Source: Clostridia bacterium
GTDB lineage: Bacteria; Bacillota; Clostridia; Oscillospirales; Acutalibacteraceae
Direction of reading: 5' to 3'
DNA: 64,000 bases
Assembly: GCA_017474125.1 (NCBI GenBank)
Contig: JAFVIF010000045.1
Location: forward strand, 30,322 to 94,321
The stretch's first letter is position 1. Each line of letters starts with the position of its first letter. A program made the position numbers and the translations under genes. Below are positions 27,043 through 35,845 of this stretch, one piece after another. The notes under the pieces were generated by a model, which did no database searches, had not been told where the DNA came from, and saw only the letters and a list, made by a program, of their open reading frames with translations.

Positions 27043-27849
27043 ATGAAGAAAATTAGTCTTGATGAGATGCAGAAGATTGAATTTGACATATTGGTATATA
27101 TAGATAATGTTTGTAAAGAAAATAATATTAATTATTCTTTGTGTGGTGGTACCCTTTTAGGTGCAATTCGTCATAAAGGGTTTATACCATGGGATGATGA
27201 TATAGATATTATGATGCCTCGGCCCGATTATGATAGATTTGTAAATATACTTAAACATACGCAAAATAGGTACAAACTTTTGTCTCCAAAACAAGAAAAT
27301 TATTATTACAATTTTTCTAAGGTTGTTGATACTGAAACGGTATTAGATGAATACACGTTACAGCCAATTGATGGCATGGGGGTTTTTGTTGATATTTTTC
27401 CGATTGAAGGTATGCCGTCAGATAGCGAAGCTCGAAAAAAGCATTTTAAAAAACTTTGCAAATTAAGAAATAGAATAAATAGTTTTTCTTTAACTAAACC
27501 AAAAATCAGAAAAAATTTGTTTAAATATTTTGAAACTATGTATTTCTATCAAAGGAATAGAAATACAAATCCTTCGGAATATCAAAAAAAGTACGAGTTA
27601 CTTGCGAAAAAATATAGTTATAATGATTCGAAATATGTGTATATGACAGGTGGTGCATATGGCACAAAAGATATTTTCGAAAAGTCTATAATAGATAACT
27701 ATGAAACAAAAATTTTCGAAAAACAATCATTCAATACCATAAAGGAATATGATTTATATTTGACACAACTCTATGGTGACTATATGCAGTTGCCACCTGA
27801 AGAAAAACGAGTTGCACCTCATGTTAATAATGTCTTTTGGAAGGAGTAA
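27043..27849 (+). CDS. licD: LicD-family phosphotransferase
   Basis: This 268-residue protein has the LicD signature in residues 34-66: CGGTLLGAIRHKGFIPWDDD, then IDIMMPRPDYDRF, a nucleotidyltransferase-like Gly/Asp metal site. LicD proteins transfer phosphocholine or other phospho-alcohols from a CDP-linked donor to glycans. The adjacent nucleotidyltransferase could make that donor. There is no LicA kinase or LicB transporter in the window, so the activated group might not be choline. Confidence 0.9.
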   Translation: MKKISLDEMQKIEFDILVYIDNVCKENNINYSLCGGTLLGAIRHKGFIPWDDDIDIMMPRPDYDRFVNILKHTQNRYKLLSPKQENYYYNFSKVVDTETVLDEYTLQPIDGMGVFVDIFPIEGMPSDSEARKKHFKKLCKLRNRINSFSLTKPKIRKNLFKYFETMYFYQRNRNTNPSEYQKKYELLAKKYSYNDSKYVYMTGGAYGTKDIFEKSIIDNYETKIFEKQSFNTIKEYDLYLTQLYGDYMQLPPEEKRVAPHVNNVFWKE

Positions 27850-27857
27850 GTAATAAA

Positions 27858-28577
27858 ATGAAAGCACTTATACTTAATTCGGGTATGGGTAGCAGAATGG
27901 GGGTTCTTACCAAAGAACATCCAAAATGTATGACTGACATACCTAATAATGAAACGATTTTAAGCCGTCAGTTAAGAATAATCGAAGAAAGCGGATTAAA
28001 AGACGTTGTTATAACAACCGGATATTACGATGAGGTACTTGTTGATTATTGTAATACCTTAAATCACAAGCTTAATATCACCTTCGTTAAAAATCCAATT
28101 TATGCTGAAACTAATTACATCTATTCTATTTATTGTGCAAAAGAATATCTTGATGATGATATTATATTAATGCACGGCGACTTAGTTTATGAAACGGCTA
28201 TTTTTAATGAGGTAATAAAGCAAGAGAAAAGTTGTATGACAGTTAGTTCTACTTTGCCTTTACCTGAAAAAGATTTTAAAGCAGTTATGGACGGAAATAG
28301 GATTTTAAAGGTAGGTATTGAATTTTTCGATAACGCACTTGCGGCTCAGCCTTTATATAAATTAAATCGTTCCGATTGGCGAGTTTGGCTAAATAAAATT
28401 GCGGAATTTTGCGAAAGCGAACAACGTAAATGTTATGCTGAAAATGCCTTTAACGTTGTTTCTGATAAATGCGAAATATATGGCTTTGACTTTAAGAATG
28501 GTCTTTGCGCAGAGATAGACACCTATGAAGATTTACTCGAAGTATCAAAAAAGGTAGAATGCTTAAAAGGAGAATGA
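27858..28577 (+). CDS. LicC-like nucleotidyltransferase
   Basis: This 239-residue NTP-transferase begins at ATG 27858 with AAGGAG 12 nt upstream. MKALILNSGMGSRMG is the nucleotide loop, HPKCM the substrate lysine region, and KNPIYAETNYIYSIYCA matches the LicC-type (CTP:phosphocholine cytidylyltransferase) pattern. CMP activation of phosphocholine, a phosphonate or a polyol phosphate are all possible. It sits next to licD, its natural partner, and 3 bp before capE. Confidence 0.82.
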   Translation: MKALILNSGMGSRMGVLTKEHPKCMTDIPNNETILSRQLRIIEESGLKDVVITTGYYDEVLVDYCNTLNHKLNITFVKNPIYAETNYIYSIYCAKEYLDDDIILMHGDLVYETAIFNEVIKQEKSCMTVSSTLPLPEKDFKAVMDGNRILKVGIEFFDNALAAQPLYKLNRSDWRVWLNKIAEFCESEQRKCYAENAFNVVSDKCEIYGFDFKNGLCAEIDTYEDLLEVSKKVECLKGE

Positions 28578-28580
28578 GCT

Positions 28581-29618
28581 ATGTCACTATTCGAAGGAAA
28601 AACTTTACTAATCACCGGTGGTACCGGAAGCTTTGGAAATGCGGTGTTAAACCGTTTTCTTAAAACCGATATTGGGGAAATAAGAATTCTTTCCAGAGAC
28701 GAAAAGAAGCAGGACGATATGCGTCACGAGTTTCAGGCTAAAATGCCCGAGGTTGCTGAAAAGATTAAGTTCTATATCGGCGACGTAAGAGATTTGGCAA
28801 GCGTTAAAAACGCTATGCACGGTGTGGATTATATTTTCCATGCTGCAGCCTTAAAGCAGGTGCCTTCCTGCGAATTCTTCCCAATGGAAGCGGTGCGTAC
28901 CAACGTAATTGGTACCGATAACGTACTTACTGCCGCTATTGACGAGGGTGTAAAGAGTGTTATATGTCTTTCTACCGATAAGGCGGCTTACCCCGTAAAC
29001 GCTATGGGTGTTACCAAAGCTCTTGAAGAAAGAGTTGCCGTTGCTAAATCCAGAAATACTACAACAACTAAAATTTGTTGTACCCGTTACGGTAACGTTA
29101 TGTGTTCTCGTGGTAGTGTTATTCCTCTTTGGATTGACCAGATTAAGCAGGGCAACCCCATTACCATTACCGAGCCCAGTATGACGCGTTTTATTATGAG
29201 CCTTGATGAGGCGGTTGACCTTGTGCTTTTCGCTTTCGAAAACGGTACTAACGGCGATATTCTTGTTCAAAAGGCTCCTGCTTGTACTATTGAAACTCTT
29301 GCAAAGGCAGTGACAAGCCTCTTTAACCCCGAGACTGAAATTAAGGTTATCGGTATTCGTCACGGCGAAAAAATGTACGAAACTCTCCTTACCAACGAAG
29401 AATGCGCCAACGCCGTTGATATGGGTGATTTCTACCGCGTTCCCAGCGATAACCGCGGCCTTAACTACGATAAGTATTTTAAAGACGGAGACGTAGAGCG
29501 AAACAAGCTCAGCGAATTTAACTCTAATAATACCGAACTTCTCGGCGTGGAAGCGGTAAAGGAAAAACTCCTTTCTCTTGCCTACATTCGTGAAGAACTC
29601 GCTAAAATGGAGAAGTAA
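28581..29618 (+). CDS. capE: UDP-GlcNAc 4,6-dehydratase/epimerase (UDP-L-FucNAc pathway)
   Basis: This 345-residue short-chain dehydrogenase/reductase of the CapE/FnlA type starts UDP-L-FucNAc synthesis from UDP-GlcNAc by 4,6-dehydration and epimerisation. The NAD loop GGTGSFG is at 13-19, STDKAAYPVNAMG is the active-site segment in which Met replaces the usual Tyr (M142 and K146), as in this subfamily. Codon use is less AT-rich than the preceding genes. First of the capE-capF-(NTP transferase)-capG set. Confidence 0.93.
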   Translation: MSLFEGKTLLITGGTGSFGNAVLNRFLKTDIGEIRILSRDEKKQDDMRHEFQAKMPEVAEKIKFYIGDVRDLASVKNAMHGVDYIFHAAALKQVPSCEFFPMEAVRTNVIGTDNVLTAAIDEGVKSVICLSTDKAAYPVNAMGVTKALEERVAVAKSRNTTTTKICCTRYGNVMCSRGSVIPLWIDQIKQGNPITITEPSMTRFIMSLDEAVDLVLFAFENGTNGDILVQKAPACTIETLAKAVTSLFNPETEIKVIGIRHGEKMYETLLTNEECANAVDMGDFYRVPSDNRGLNYDKYFKDGDVERNKLSEFNSNNTELLGVEAVKEKLLSLAYIREELAKMEK

Positions 29619-29619
29619 T

Positions 29620-30783
29620 ATGAAAATTCTTATTACCGGTGCAAAGGGCTTTGTGGGTAAAAACCTTACCGAAGCGCTTAGAAACATAAAAGACGGCAAG
29701 GATAGAACCCACCCCGAAATAAATATAGAAGAATTATATCTTTACGATATAGATTCTCCTGCCTCACTTTTGGAAGAAGCCTGCAAAAATGCCGATTTTG
29801 TCTTTAACCTTGCGGGAGTAAACCGCCCCGAAAATGAAGAAGATTTTATGAAGGGCAACTTTGGCTTTGCTTCTACTCTTCTTGAAACCTTGAAAAAGTA
29901 TAATAATACCTGCCCTATAATGCTGTCGTCTTCTATTCAGGCTACTTTAGAAGGCCGTTACGACGGCCCTTACGGCAGAAGTAAAAAAGCAGGGGAGGAC
30001 TTGTTCCTTGCTTACGGTAAGGAAACGGGAGCAAGGGTGCTTGTTTACCGCTTCCCGAATTTGTTCGGTAAATGGTGCCGCCCTAATTACAACAGTGCCG
30101 TTGCAACCTTTTGTAATAACATAGCCAACGATTTGCCCATTACGGTGAACGACCCGAGTGTTCTTCTTACGTTATTGTATATAGATGACCTTATTGACGA
30201 AATGATGTTGTGCCTTGAGGGTAAAGAACACAAGGACGGCGACTATTGCGTTTGCCCTGTAGTACATAAGGTGACTTTAGGGGAAATTGTGGAACTGCTT
30301 AACACCTTTAAGGAGCAGAGTGAAACTCTTTTAATGCCCGAAATACCAAACGGCGGCTTTGCTAAAAAGCTGTATTCCACCTATCTTTCCTATTTGCCGA
30401 AAGAAAAAGCGGCCTTCCCTTTAAAAATGAATGTGGATGACCGAGGAAGCTTTACCGAGCTTCTAAAAACCGAAAAATGCGGACAGTTTTCGGTAAATAT
30501 TTCAAAGCCCGGTATTACCAAGGGTCAGCATTGGCACCATACAAAGTGGGAATTCTTTATTGTTGTTTCGGGTAAAGCCCTTATTCAGCAGAGAAAAATA
30601 GGTACTGAAGAGGTACTTAATTTTGAAGTGAGCGGAGAAAAAATCGAAGCTGTACATATGCTGCCGGGTTACACCCATAACATTATAAACCTAAGCAAAA
30701 CCGACGACCTTGTTACCCTTATGTGGGCTAACGAGCAATTCGATAAAAACCACCCCGATACGTTTTTTGAACCGGTGGAATAG
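29620..30783 (+). CDS. capF: CapF-type bifunctional reductase with cupin domain
   Basis: This 387-residue enzyme starts at ATG 29620, overlapping nothing but only 1 bp from the capE stop. Residues 1-250 are an SDR domain (ILITGAKGFVGKNL, YGRSKKAGED with Tyr and Lys). Residues about 270-387 are a cupin with the metal site GQHWHHTKWEFF. This two-domain layout is characteristic of CapF, which epimerises and reduces the CapE product. Confidence 0.95.
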   Translation: MKILITGAKGFVGKNLTEALRNIKDGKDRTHPEINIEELYLYDIDSPASLLEEACKNADFVFNLAGVNRPENEEDFMKGNFGFASTLLETLKKYNNTCPIMLSSSIQATLEGRYDGPYGRSKKAGEDLFLAYGKETGARVLVYRFPNLFGKWCRPNYNSAVATFCNNIANDLPITVNDPSVLLTLLYIDDLIDEMMLCLEGKEHKDGDYCVCPVVHKVTLGEIVELLNTFKEQSETLLMPEIPNGGFAKKLYSTYLSYLPKEKAAFPLKMNVDDRGSFTELLKTEKCGQFSVNISKPGITKGQHWHHTKWEFFIVVSGKALIQQRKIGTEEVLNFEVSGEKIEAVHMLPGYTHNIINLSKTDDLVTLMWANEQFDKNHPDTFFEPVE

Positions 30784-30813
30784 TATTTATTATTGATTTA
30801 AGGAGGTGACGGA

Positions 30814-32025
30814 ATGACCAAGGAGCAAGCCCTTTTGTTAGAGCTTATAGCCTATAATATTACCGGTGAAGAAATAAGCGGTGATGTAGACGGTATTGAC
30901 TGGATTTCTCTTATTAAAGAGTCTATCTCTCAAACCGTTTCGTTGGTTGCTTTTGATTCCGTTACCCCTTTTAAGGAAAAAATAAATAAAGATATTTATA
31001 ACAAGTGGTTCAACCGTTCTTTTAAGGATATGACGATTAATTCTCTTGTTGAAAAAAGTCAAAAAAACCTTGTAACCCTTCTTAAAAACAAAAATTACGA
31101 GTACGTTATTTTAAAAGGACTTAGTGCTTCAAGTTATTATAATAAGCCGGAATTAAGGCTGCTTGGCGATGTAGATTTTCTTATAGAAAACGAAAAAAAA
31201 GAAGAAATAAAAGAATATCTTAAAGCTAACGGCTACGTAGCGTCCCTTGAAGACCATATATGTCATATAGTTTTTAATAAGCCTAAAGAGCACCTTGAAA
31301 TGCATTTTGAAATTGCGGGAATCCCCGACGGTGCTATAGGTGATAAGGTTCGATTATTTATGCAAGGCGTTTTAAATGAACCCGAAGCTGTGACAACCGG
31401 AAGCGGTTTTAATGCTCCAAAGGAAAAATATCACGCAGTCATATTGCTTTTACATATGCAACACCATTTGCTTGGAGAAGGAATCGGACTTAGACACTTA
31501 ATGGATTGGGCGTGCTTTGTAAACCGTACGTATAACAAAGATTTTTGGAAAACGGATGTTATTCCTTTTCTTAAGGAAATAGGACTTTTGGCATATATGA
31601 ATGCTGTAACAGCGGTTTGCATCAGATATTTTAAAATACCTGCTCCTATCTGGGCGGAGGCTGTAGAAGAAAGCCTTACCGAAGCGCTGATAGAGGATAT
31701 TCTTTCGGGTGGCAATTTTGGAAGAAAGGATAAATTAAGAAGCGAAAGCGGTATTATGATATCCAACCGCGGTAAAGACGGCACCAAAAAAAGCAAAATT
31801 TACTATTTGCACAAGCATTTAAAAAATTCTGTAGAAAATACCTATCCTTTTGTGAAAAAATGTAAAATACTTTTTCCGTTTGCCTATTTTTACAGAATGG
31901 CAAGATATTTTGTTTTATCTTGTTTTGGCAAGCGTACTTCATTTGCAAAAACCGTTCCTCTTGCAGATAAAAGAAGAGCGTTATATAATAAACTACACAT
32001 TTACGAGGTGCAAAATAATGAATAA
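30814..32025 (+). CDS. Nucleotidyltransferase-fold protein (NTP_transf_5 type)
   Basis: This 403-residue protein matches the uncharacterised nucleotidyltransferase family seen in polysaccharide and peptide-modification loci: ILKGLSASSYYNKPELRLLG then DVDFLIE (metal Asp pair, about residues 97-125), ECHLEMHFEI-like His/Glu segment (HLEMHFEI here) and LLHMQHHLLGEGIGLRHLMD. The substrate is unknown. It interrupts the otherwise contiguous capE-capF-capG order and overlaps capG by 8 bp, so it is translated with it. Confidence 0.82.
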   Translation: MTKEQALLLELIAYNITGEEISGDVDGIDWISLIKESISQTVSLVAFDSVTPFKEKINKDIYNKWFNRSFKDMTINSLVEKSQKNLVTLLKNKNYEYVILKGLSASSYYNKPELRLLGDVDFLIENEKKEEIKEYLKANGYVASLEDHICHIVFNKPKEHLEMHFEIAGIPDGAIGDKVRLFMQGVLNEPEAVTTGSGFNAPKEKYHAVILLLHMQHHLLGEGIGLRHLMDWACFVNRTYNKDFWKTDVIPFLKEIGLLAYMNAVTAVCIRYFKIPAPIWAEAVEESLTEALIEDILSGGNFGRKDKLRSESGIMISNRGKDGTKKSKIYYLHKHLKNSVENTYPFVKKCKILFPFAYFYRMARYFVLSCFGKRTSFAKTVPLADKRRALYNKLHIYEVQNNE

Positions 32026-33184
32026 CGGATTTAAAAATAACGGAAAGCTAAAGCTTCTTATAATCGTGGGCACTCGTCCCGAAATAATCCGCCTTGCTGC
32101 GGTTATAAATAAGTGCAGGGAGTATTTTGATACCGTGCTTGCTCATACGGGACAGAACTACGACTATAACCTGAACGGTGTTTTCTTTAAGGACTTAGGC
32201 CTTGCCGATCCCGAGGTTTATCTTAATGCCGTTGGTAACGACTTGGGAGAAACTATGGGCAATATTATTGCTAAATCTTATCAGCTTATGGTGGAAATCA
32301 AGCCCGATGCCGTACTTGTTTTAGGTGATACTAACTCCTGCCTTTCGGTAATCGGAGCTAAAAGACTTCATATTCCTATTTTCCATATGGAAGCAGGCAA
32401 CCGCTGTAAGGATGAATGTCTGCCCGAAGAAACTAACAGACGAATAGTTGATATTATCTCCGATGTTAATTTGGCTTACAGCGAGCATGCCCGCCGTTAT
32501 CTTGCAGATTGCGGACTGCCTAAAGAGAGAACCTACGTTACGGGCTCGCCTATGGCAGAGGTGTTGCATAATAATTTGGACAGCATTGAAAAAAGCGATA
32601 TCCATTCACGGCTTGGTCTCGAAAAGGGTAGGTATATTCTCCTTTCTGCTCACAGAGAAGAAAATATCGACACCGAAAAGAACTTTTTGTCACTTTTCAA
32701 TGCAATAAATAAAATGGCGGAAAAATATGATATGCCTATTCTTTATTCCTGCCATCCGAGAAGTAAAAAGCGTATTGAAGCAAGCGGATTTAAGCTCGAC
32801 AGCAGAGTTATTCAGCACGAGCCCTTGGGCTTCCACGATTATAACTGTCTGCAGATGAACGCTTTTGCCGTTGTTTCCGACAGCGGAACGCTGCCTGAGG
32901 AAAGCTCCTTCTTTACGAGTGTAGGAAAACCGTTCCCTGCGGTATGTATCCGTACCTCTACCGAGCGCCCCGAAGCTCTTGATAAAGCTTGCTTTATTCT
33001 TGCAGGTATTGATGAAAAGAGTCTGCTTCAGGCGGTTGATACTGCAGTGGAAATGAATAAGAACAGCGACTTCGGTATTCCCGTTCCCGATTATAGGGAG
33101 GAAAACGTTTCTACAAAGGTTGTTAAAATTATTCAGTCCTATACCGGTGTAGTAAACAAAATGGTATGGAGAAAAGAACAGTAA
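32018..33184 (+). CDS. capG: UDP-GlcNAc 2-epimerase type enzyme (CapG/FnlC)
   Basis: This 388-residue enzyme finishes UDP-L-FucNAc by C2 epimerisation. ATG 32018 follows GAGGTG and overlaps the upstream stop. Family marks are VGTRPEIIRL, HMEAGNRCKDECLPEE (the FnlC-type variant) and SDSGTLPEESSFF. It is the last gene of the operon. A weak hairpin with a T-run at 33183-33220 might terminate it. Confidence 0.93.
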   Translation: MNNGFKNNGKLKLLIIVGTRPEIIRLAAVINKCREYFDTVLAHTGQNYDYNLNGVFFKDLGLADPEVYLNAVGNDLGETMGNIIAKSYQLMVEIKPDAVLVLGDTNSCLSVIGAKRLHIPIFHMEAGNRCKDECLPEETNRRIVDIISDVNLAYSEHARRYLADCGLPKERTYVTGSPMAEVLHNNLDSIEKSDIHSRLGLEKGRYILLSAHREENIDTEKNFLSLFNAINKMAEKYDMPILYSCHPRSKKRIEASGFKLDSRVIQHEPLGFHDYNCLQMNAFAVVSDSGTLPEESSFFTSVGKPFPAVCIRTSTERPEALDKACFILAGIDEKSLLQAVDTAVEMNKNSDFGIPVPDYREENVSTKVVKIIQSYTGVVNKMVWRKEQ

Positions 33185-33360
33185 AAAGCTACTTGAATGC
33201 GCTGTTTCTCGGCTTTTTTTAAGGGAAGTGGCATTGCATAAATATTCACGAATTATTCAAAAGAATGCTTAAATGCCCATAAAAATAACCAAAATGTGTT
33301 TATAATGGTGCAATAATTCCGTTAAATTTATGTAAAAAGTAAAATTTTCTCAAAAATTAC

Positions 33361-33389
33361 TTGTTAATTGATATATCTTGTGTTATAAT
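33361..33389 (+). promoter_or_regulatory. Sigma-A promoter before the hairpin-array repeat
   Basis: TTGTTA (33361-33366) and a perfect TATAAT (33384-33389) are 17 nt apart. Transcription would start near 33396, right at the left end of the repeat element, and could run to the terminator at 33724-33775. Confidence 0.65.
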
Positions 33390-33400
33390 CAACCTTGCAA

Positions 33401-33605
33401 TTATAATGGTTATGGTTAGTCGAAACAAACTTGTTTCGACACAAAATCTTTGATTTTGCGGCAAATTTTCTTTGAAAATTTGTCCATACCCATTGCAATG
33501 AATGTTGTGCAAAATTAAATCATAGAATTTAATTTTGCTATATCCGCTTAAAAAGCGGCTTGTCGAAGCGCTTTCAAGCGTTTCGACAAACAACAATCAT
33601 TATAA
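33401..33605. repeat. Hairpin-array repeat, family 2, copy 1
   Basis: A 205-bp element has ends TTATAATG (33401) and CATTATAA (33605), with the inverted similarity extending about 26 bp (GTCGAAAC at both inner edges). Inside are serial hairpins: 33419-33440, 33442-33458, 33462-33482, a CATTGCAATG core, CCGCTTAAAAAGCGG, and a final GTCGAAGCGC...GCGTTTCGAC stem. The same end sequence and the CATTGCAATGAAT core occur in the element at 63782-64000. No transposase is nearby. Confidence 0.8.
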
Positions 33606-33723
33606 AATAAGCGGTGTTTTCCGTTGCTTTAAGCCGATGAAAGCTTTGTTGGTATTAAAGCTATTGTGTTAATCAGTAGTGTATCTGCTGATATTAAAAA
33701 CATATTCCGCGCCTGAGCCTTTG

Positions 33724-33775
33724 AGCCTGTGCCATATAATCGTGTGTAACGATTATGGTACAGGCTATTTTTTTT
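33724..33775 (+). terminator. Intrinsic terminator of a noncoding transcript
   Basis: A 17-pair stem (33724-33742 with 33750-33766, one small bulge) is followed by eight T residues. No gene precedes it for 540 bp; the nearest upstream promoter is 33361-33389. Confidence 0.85.
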
Positions 33776-33810
33776 GTTTGCAAATGTGAATAGGAGAATG
33801 ATGTATTAAA

Positions 33811-34044
33811 TTGGAAAAAATTTTACAAAAAGTAACTACAGTCACAGAAAATGAAGTCCCGTTAGAAAGATTTTATTGTCCTGTATGCAAAAAGCAAACT
33901 GTTTTATGGTTGCTTCCTAATACCGAAATAAAAAATTTACCTATTAAGTGTAAGCGATGCGGTAAAGAAAGTGTCATAAGCGTTTCTACACTTGCTGAGC
34001 GGGAAAATGTGACAGATATCGACGGCGTTCAAAAAGTTAAATAA
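33811..34044 (+). CDS. Cysteine-rich KTR-type small protein
   Basis: This 77-residue zinc-binding protein has FYCPVCKKQTVLWLLPNTEI then PIKCKRCGKESVISV, matching the Cys_rich_KTR family often carried by conjugative elements. The start is TTG 33811; AGGAG lies 14 nt upstream, longer than ideal. Function is unknown in the family. It precedes the broken TetR gene by about 80 bp. Confidence 0.75.
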   Translation: MEKILQKVTTVTENEVPLERFYCPVCKKQTVLWLLPNTEIKNLPIKCKRCGKESVISVSTLAERENVTDIDGVQKVK

Positions 34045-34122
34045 TTTTGCCGCAAACGTTCTGCGTTTGCATTATTTTGTAGAATTTTGTAGTAAACACT
34101 TACAAATTGGAAGGTGTGAAAA

Positions 34123-34726
34123 ATGAAACAGGATGAAACCCGCCGCAGGCTTATAGAGGGTGCTATCCAAGTTATTGCCGATGAAGGACTTGATAGCCTC
34201 TACTAAGCAGATAGCCTTTGCAACGTCAATAAATGAAGTGTACATATACCGTTGCTTTGCTGACAAGGAGGATCTTTTTGCCAAGGTGTTCGATTCGCTT
34301 GATGAGGAATTGCTTTGTGAGACTGTGAAGCGTTTTGAATTAATTCTTATGACCGATATTAAAGAAAAGATGCGTTGGCGCCTTTATTTTTCAGCAATAT
34401 GGGATTTCCTTTTAAGCGATAGAAACGAATGCCTTGTTTACGTGCGATATTTTTATTCACCTTATTTTTTAAAGCATTCTGTGGAAACACACGAGACACG
34501 TTTTGTGCCGCTTGTAAATAAATTCAAAACTATTTTTAAAGACGAAGCCAACGTATGGATGATATTAAATCACATTTTTAACGTAATGCTCGATTTTGCC
34601 ATTAAGGTACATAATGGGATTATGCCTGATACCGAAGAGAATTCCGAGCACGTGTTCCGCGTAATGTACGAATCGGTTAAGCAATATTTCAGAAGTTCAA
34701 AGGAAAGTGAGTTTCAATATGAATAA
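34123..34726 (+). pseudogene. TetR-family regulator broken by a frameshift at a CT repeat
   Basis: The ATG at 34123 (AAGGTGTG site) opens MKQDETRRRLIEGAIQVIAD..EGLDSLY and stops at 34204-34206. The helix-turn-helix continues one frame over, from STKQIAFATSINEVYIYRCF through the ligand-binding domain to 34726. Restoring one CT unit in CTCT (34198-34201) gives an uninterrupted 201-residue TetR with the usual L-S-T-K-Q-I-A turn. Everything else looks intact, which argues for a recent, reversible or artefactual change. It overlaps the signal peptidase gene by 8 bp and probably regulated this locus. Confidence 0.8.
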
Positions 34727-35435
34727 AGCATTTAGCATAATCAAAACTGCTTTTGTTTATTTGGTTGTTGCATTGGCGATATTTATGATGATTTTTACTG
34801 TTATTTCTTGCACCACCTTTAATCGCAACGACCGTAGCATATTCGGATATAAAATGTATATCGTTAATTCCGATTCAATGTCGGCCACCGATTTTAGCGC
34901 AGGCTCATTGATTTTTACTAAAGAGGTTGACCCCTCCCTTTTAAAGGAAGGGGATATCATTACCTTTATGTCGCAGGATACTGACAGCTTTGGCGAAACC
35001 ATAACCCATAAAATTCGCGAGCTGACGGTGGATGCTGAAGGAAACCCCGGCTTTATTACCTACGGTACAACTACGGGGAACAATGATGAAACCGTAGTTA
35101 CCTATCCATACGTTCTTGGAGAATATCAGGGTAATATTCCGAAAATAGGCTATTTCTTTAATTTCCTTAAAACCACAACAGGCTATTTTGTATGTATCTT
35201 TATTCCGTTTATGCTGATTATTCTTTACGAGGGTATAAAATTCTTCAGCTTGTTCCGCAAATATAAGCAGGAGCAAATGGCTGAAATGAAGACCGAAAGG
35301 GAAGCCCTTGAGGCCGAAAGACAGGAAAATGCAAAAATGCTTGAAGAGCTTCGCGCTCTTAAGGCTCAGCTGGAAAACAGTAAGGAAAATACAGAAAATG
35401 AAGAACTCGAAACCGAGGAAGCTAAAGCTGAGTAA
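34719..35435 (+). CDS. SipW-like signal peptidase I with coiled-coil tail (paralogue 1)
   Basis: This is a 238-residue ER-type signal peptidase. Residues about 10-32 and 160-182 span the membrane. The catalytic serine is S53 in VNSDSMS (usual SGSM has become SDSM) and the general-base His is H97 in ETITHKIRE. The C-terminal about 55 residues are a charged heptad-like coiled coil in the cytosol (EREALEAERQENAKMLEELR...). It probably cleaves SipW-type signal peptides of the proteins downstream. The Asp for Gly next to the serine is unusual. Confidence 0.87.
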   Translation: MNKAFSIIKTAFVYLVVALAIFMMIFTVISCTTFNRNDRSIFGYKMYIVNSDSMSATDFSAGSLIFTKEVDPSLLKEGDIITFMSQDTDSFGETITHKIRELTVDAEGNPGFITYGTTTGNNDETVVTYPYVLGEYQGNIPKIGYFFNFLKTTTGYFVCIFIPFMLIILYEGIKFFSLFRKYKQEQMAEMKTEREALEAERQENAKMLEELRALKAQLENSKENTENEELETEEAKAE

Positions 35436-35468
35436 AGCTTTAACGGTTTCTATAGAAAATTAGCGGCT

Positions 35469-35675
35469 ATGTTTAAGTACATTTTTATTTATTTGATAGC
35501 ATTCTTTTTTTTACTTGTTTTATTATTCGGATTAGTTTCCTTTATTAGTGAATTTAAATACAAGCTTAAGTATTTGAATTCGGAAATAAAACGCTCAAGC
35601 GGTGCCGAGCTAAGGTACTGGAAGAAAAAAAGAAGAAAACTTTGGTTATCCTTAATTCCTTTTTTTAAAGAATAA
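35469..35675 (+). CDS. Small membrane protein of unknown function
   Basis: This is a 68-residue frame with one strong N-terminal membrane span (residues 4-27) and a very basic C-terminal half (KKKRRK). There is no good ribosome binding site. It lies in an otherwise tight operon between the first signal peptidase and the first hairpin element, so it may be real. Confidence 0.55.
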   Translation: MFKYIFIYLIAFFFLLVLLFGLVSFISEFKYKLKYLNSEIKRSSGAELRYWKKKRRKLWLSLIPFFKE

Positions 35676-35751
35676 TTTACTTACAAGGAGTTTTCTCCGC
35701 TGTAAGCGAGACAGTAAAATGATTTTTGTCTTCGAACGTTTTTTGTCTCGG

Positions 35752-35815
35752 CCGCCTAACGAAAGATAGGCGGCAATCAAAGGGCATAAGTGTAGGCTTG
35801 TGCCCCTTGATTGCC
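35752..35815 (+). repeat. Double-hairpin element, copy A
   Basis: Stem 1 is 35752-35758 with 35767-35773 (CCGCCTA/TAGGCGG). Stem 2 shares its first two bases and pairs GGCAATCAAAGGGCATAAG (35772-35790) with 35797-35815, with one A-C mismatch and one wobble. It lies 30 nt before the ATG of the first modular fibre gene, after another weak hairpin. There is no T-tail, so it is not an intrinsic terminator. Confidence 0.85.
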
Positions 35816-35845
35816 GAAGGGCACATTTTTAAAGGAGGTCATAAA

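Larger units (their letters stand above)
33185..33810. other. 626-bp intergenic region
   Basis: This gap has no credible gene. It holds a poor candidate terminator (AAAAAGC 33183-33189 with GCTTTTTTT 33212-33220, large loop), a good promoter (33361-33389), a hairpin-array repeat (33401-33605), about 115 nt of unassigned sequence, and a strong terminator (33724-33775). Confidence 0.8.

Noticed and set aside
28851-29699. 282-codon open frame antisense to capE
   Set aside because: The sense strand encodes a complete CapE with all motifs; the antisense frame has no recognisable features.
33401-33605. CRISPR array
   Set aside because: The repeated units are palindromes of differing sequence and length without constant repeats or regular spacers; the same holds for 3577-3960 and 63782-64000.
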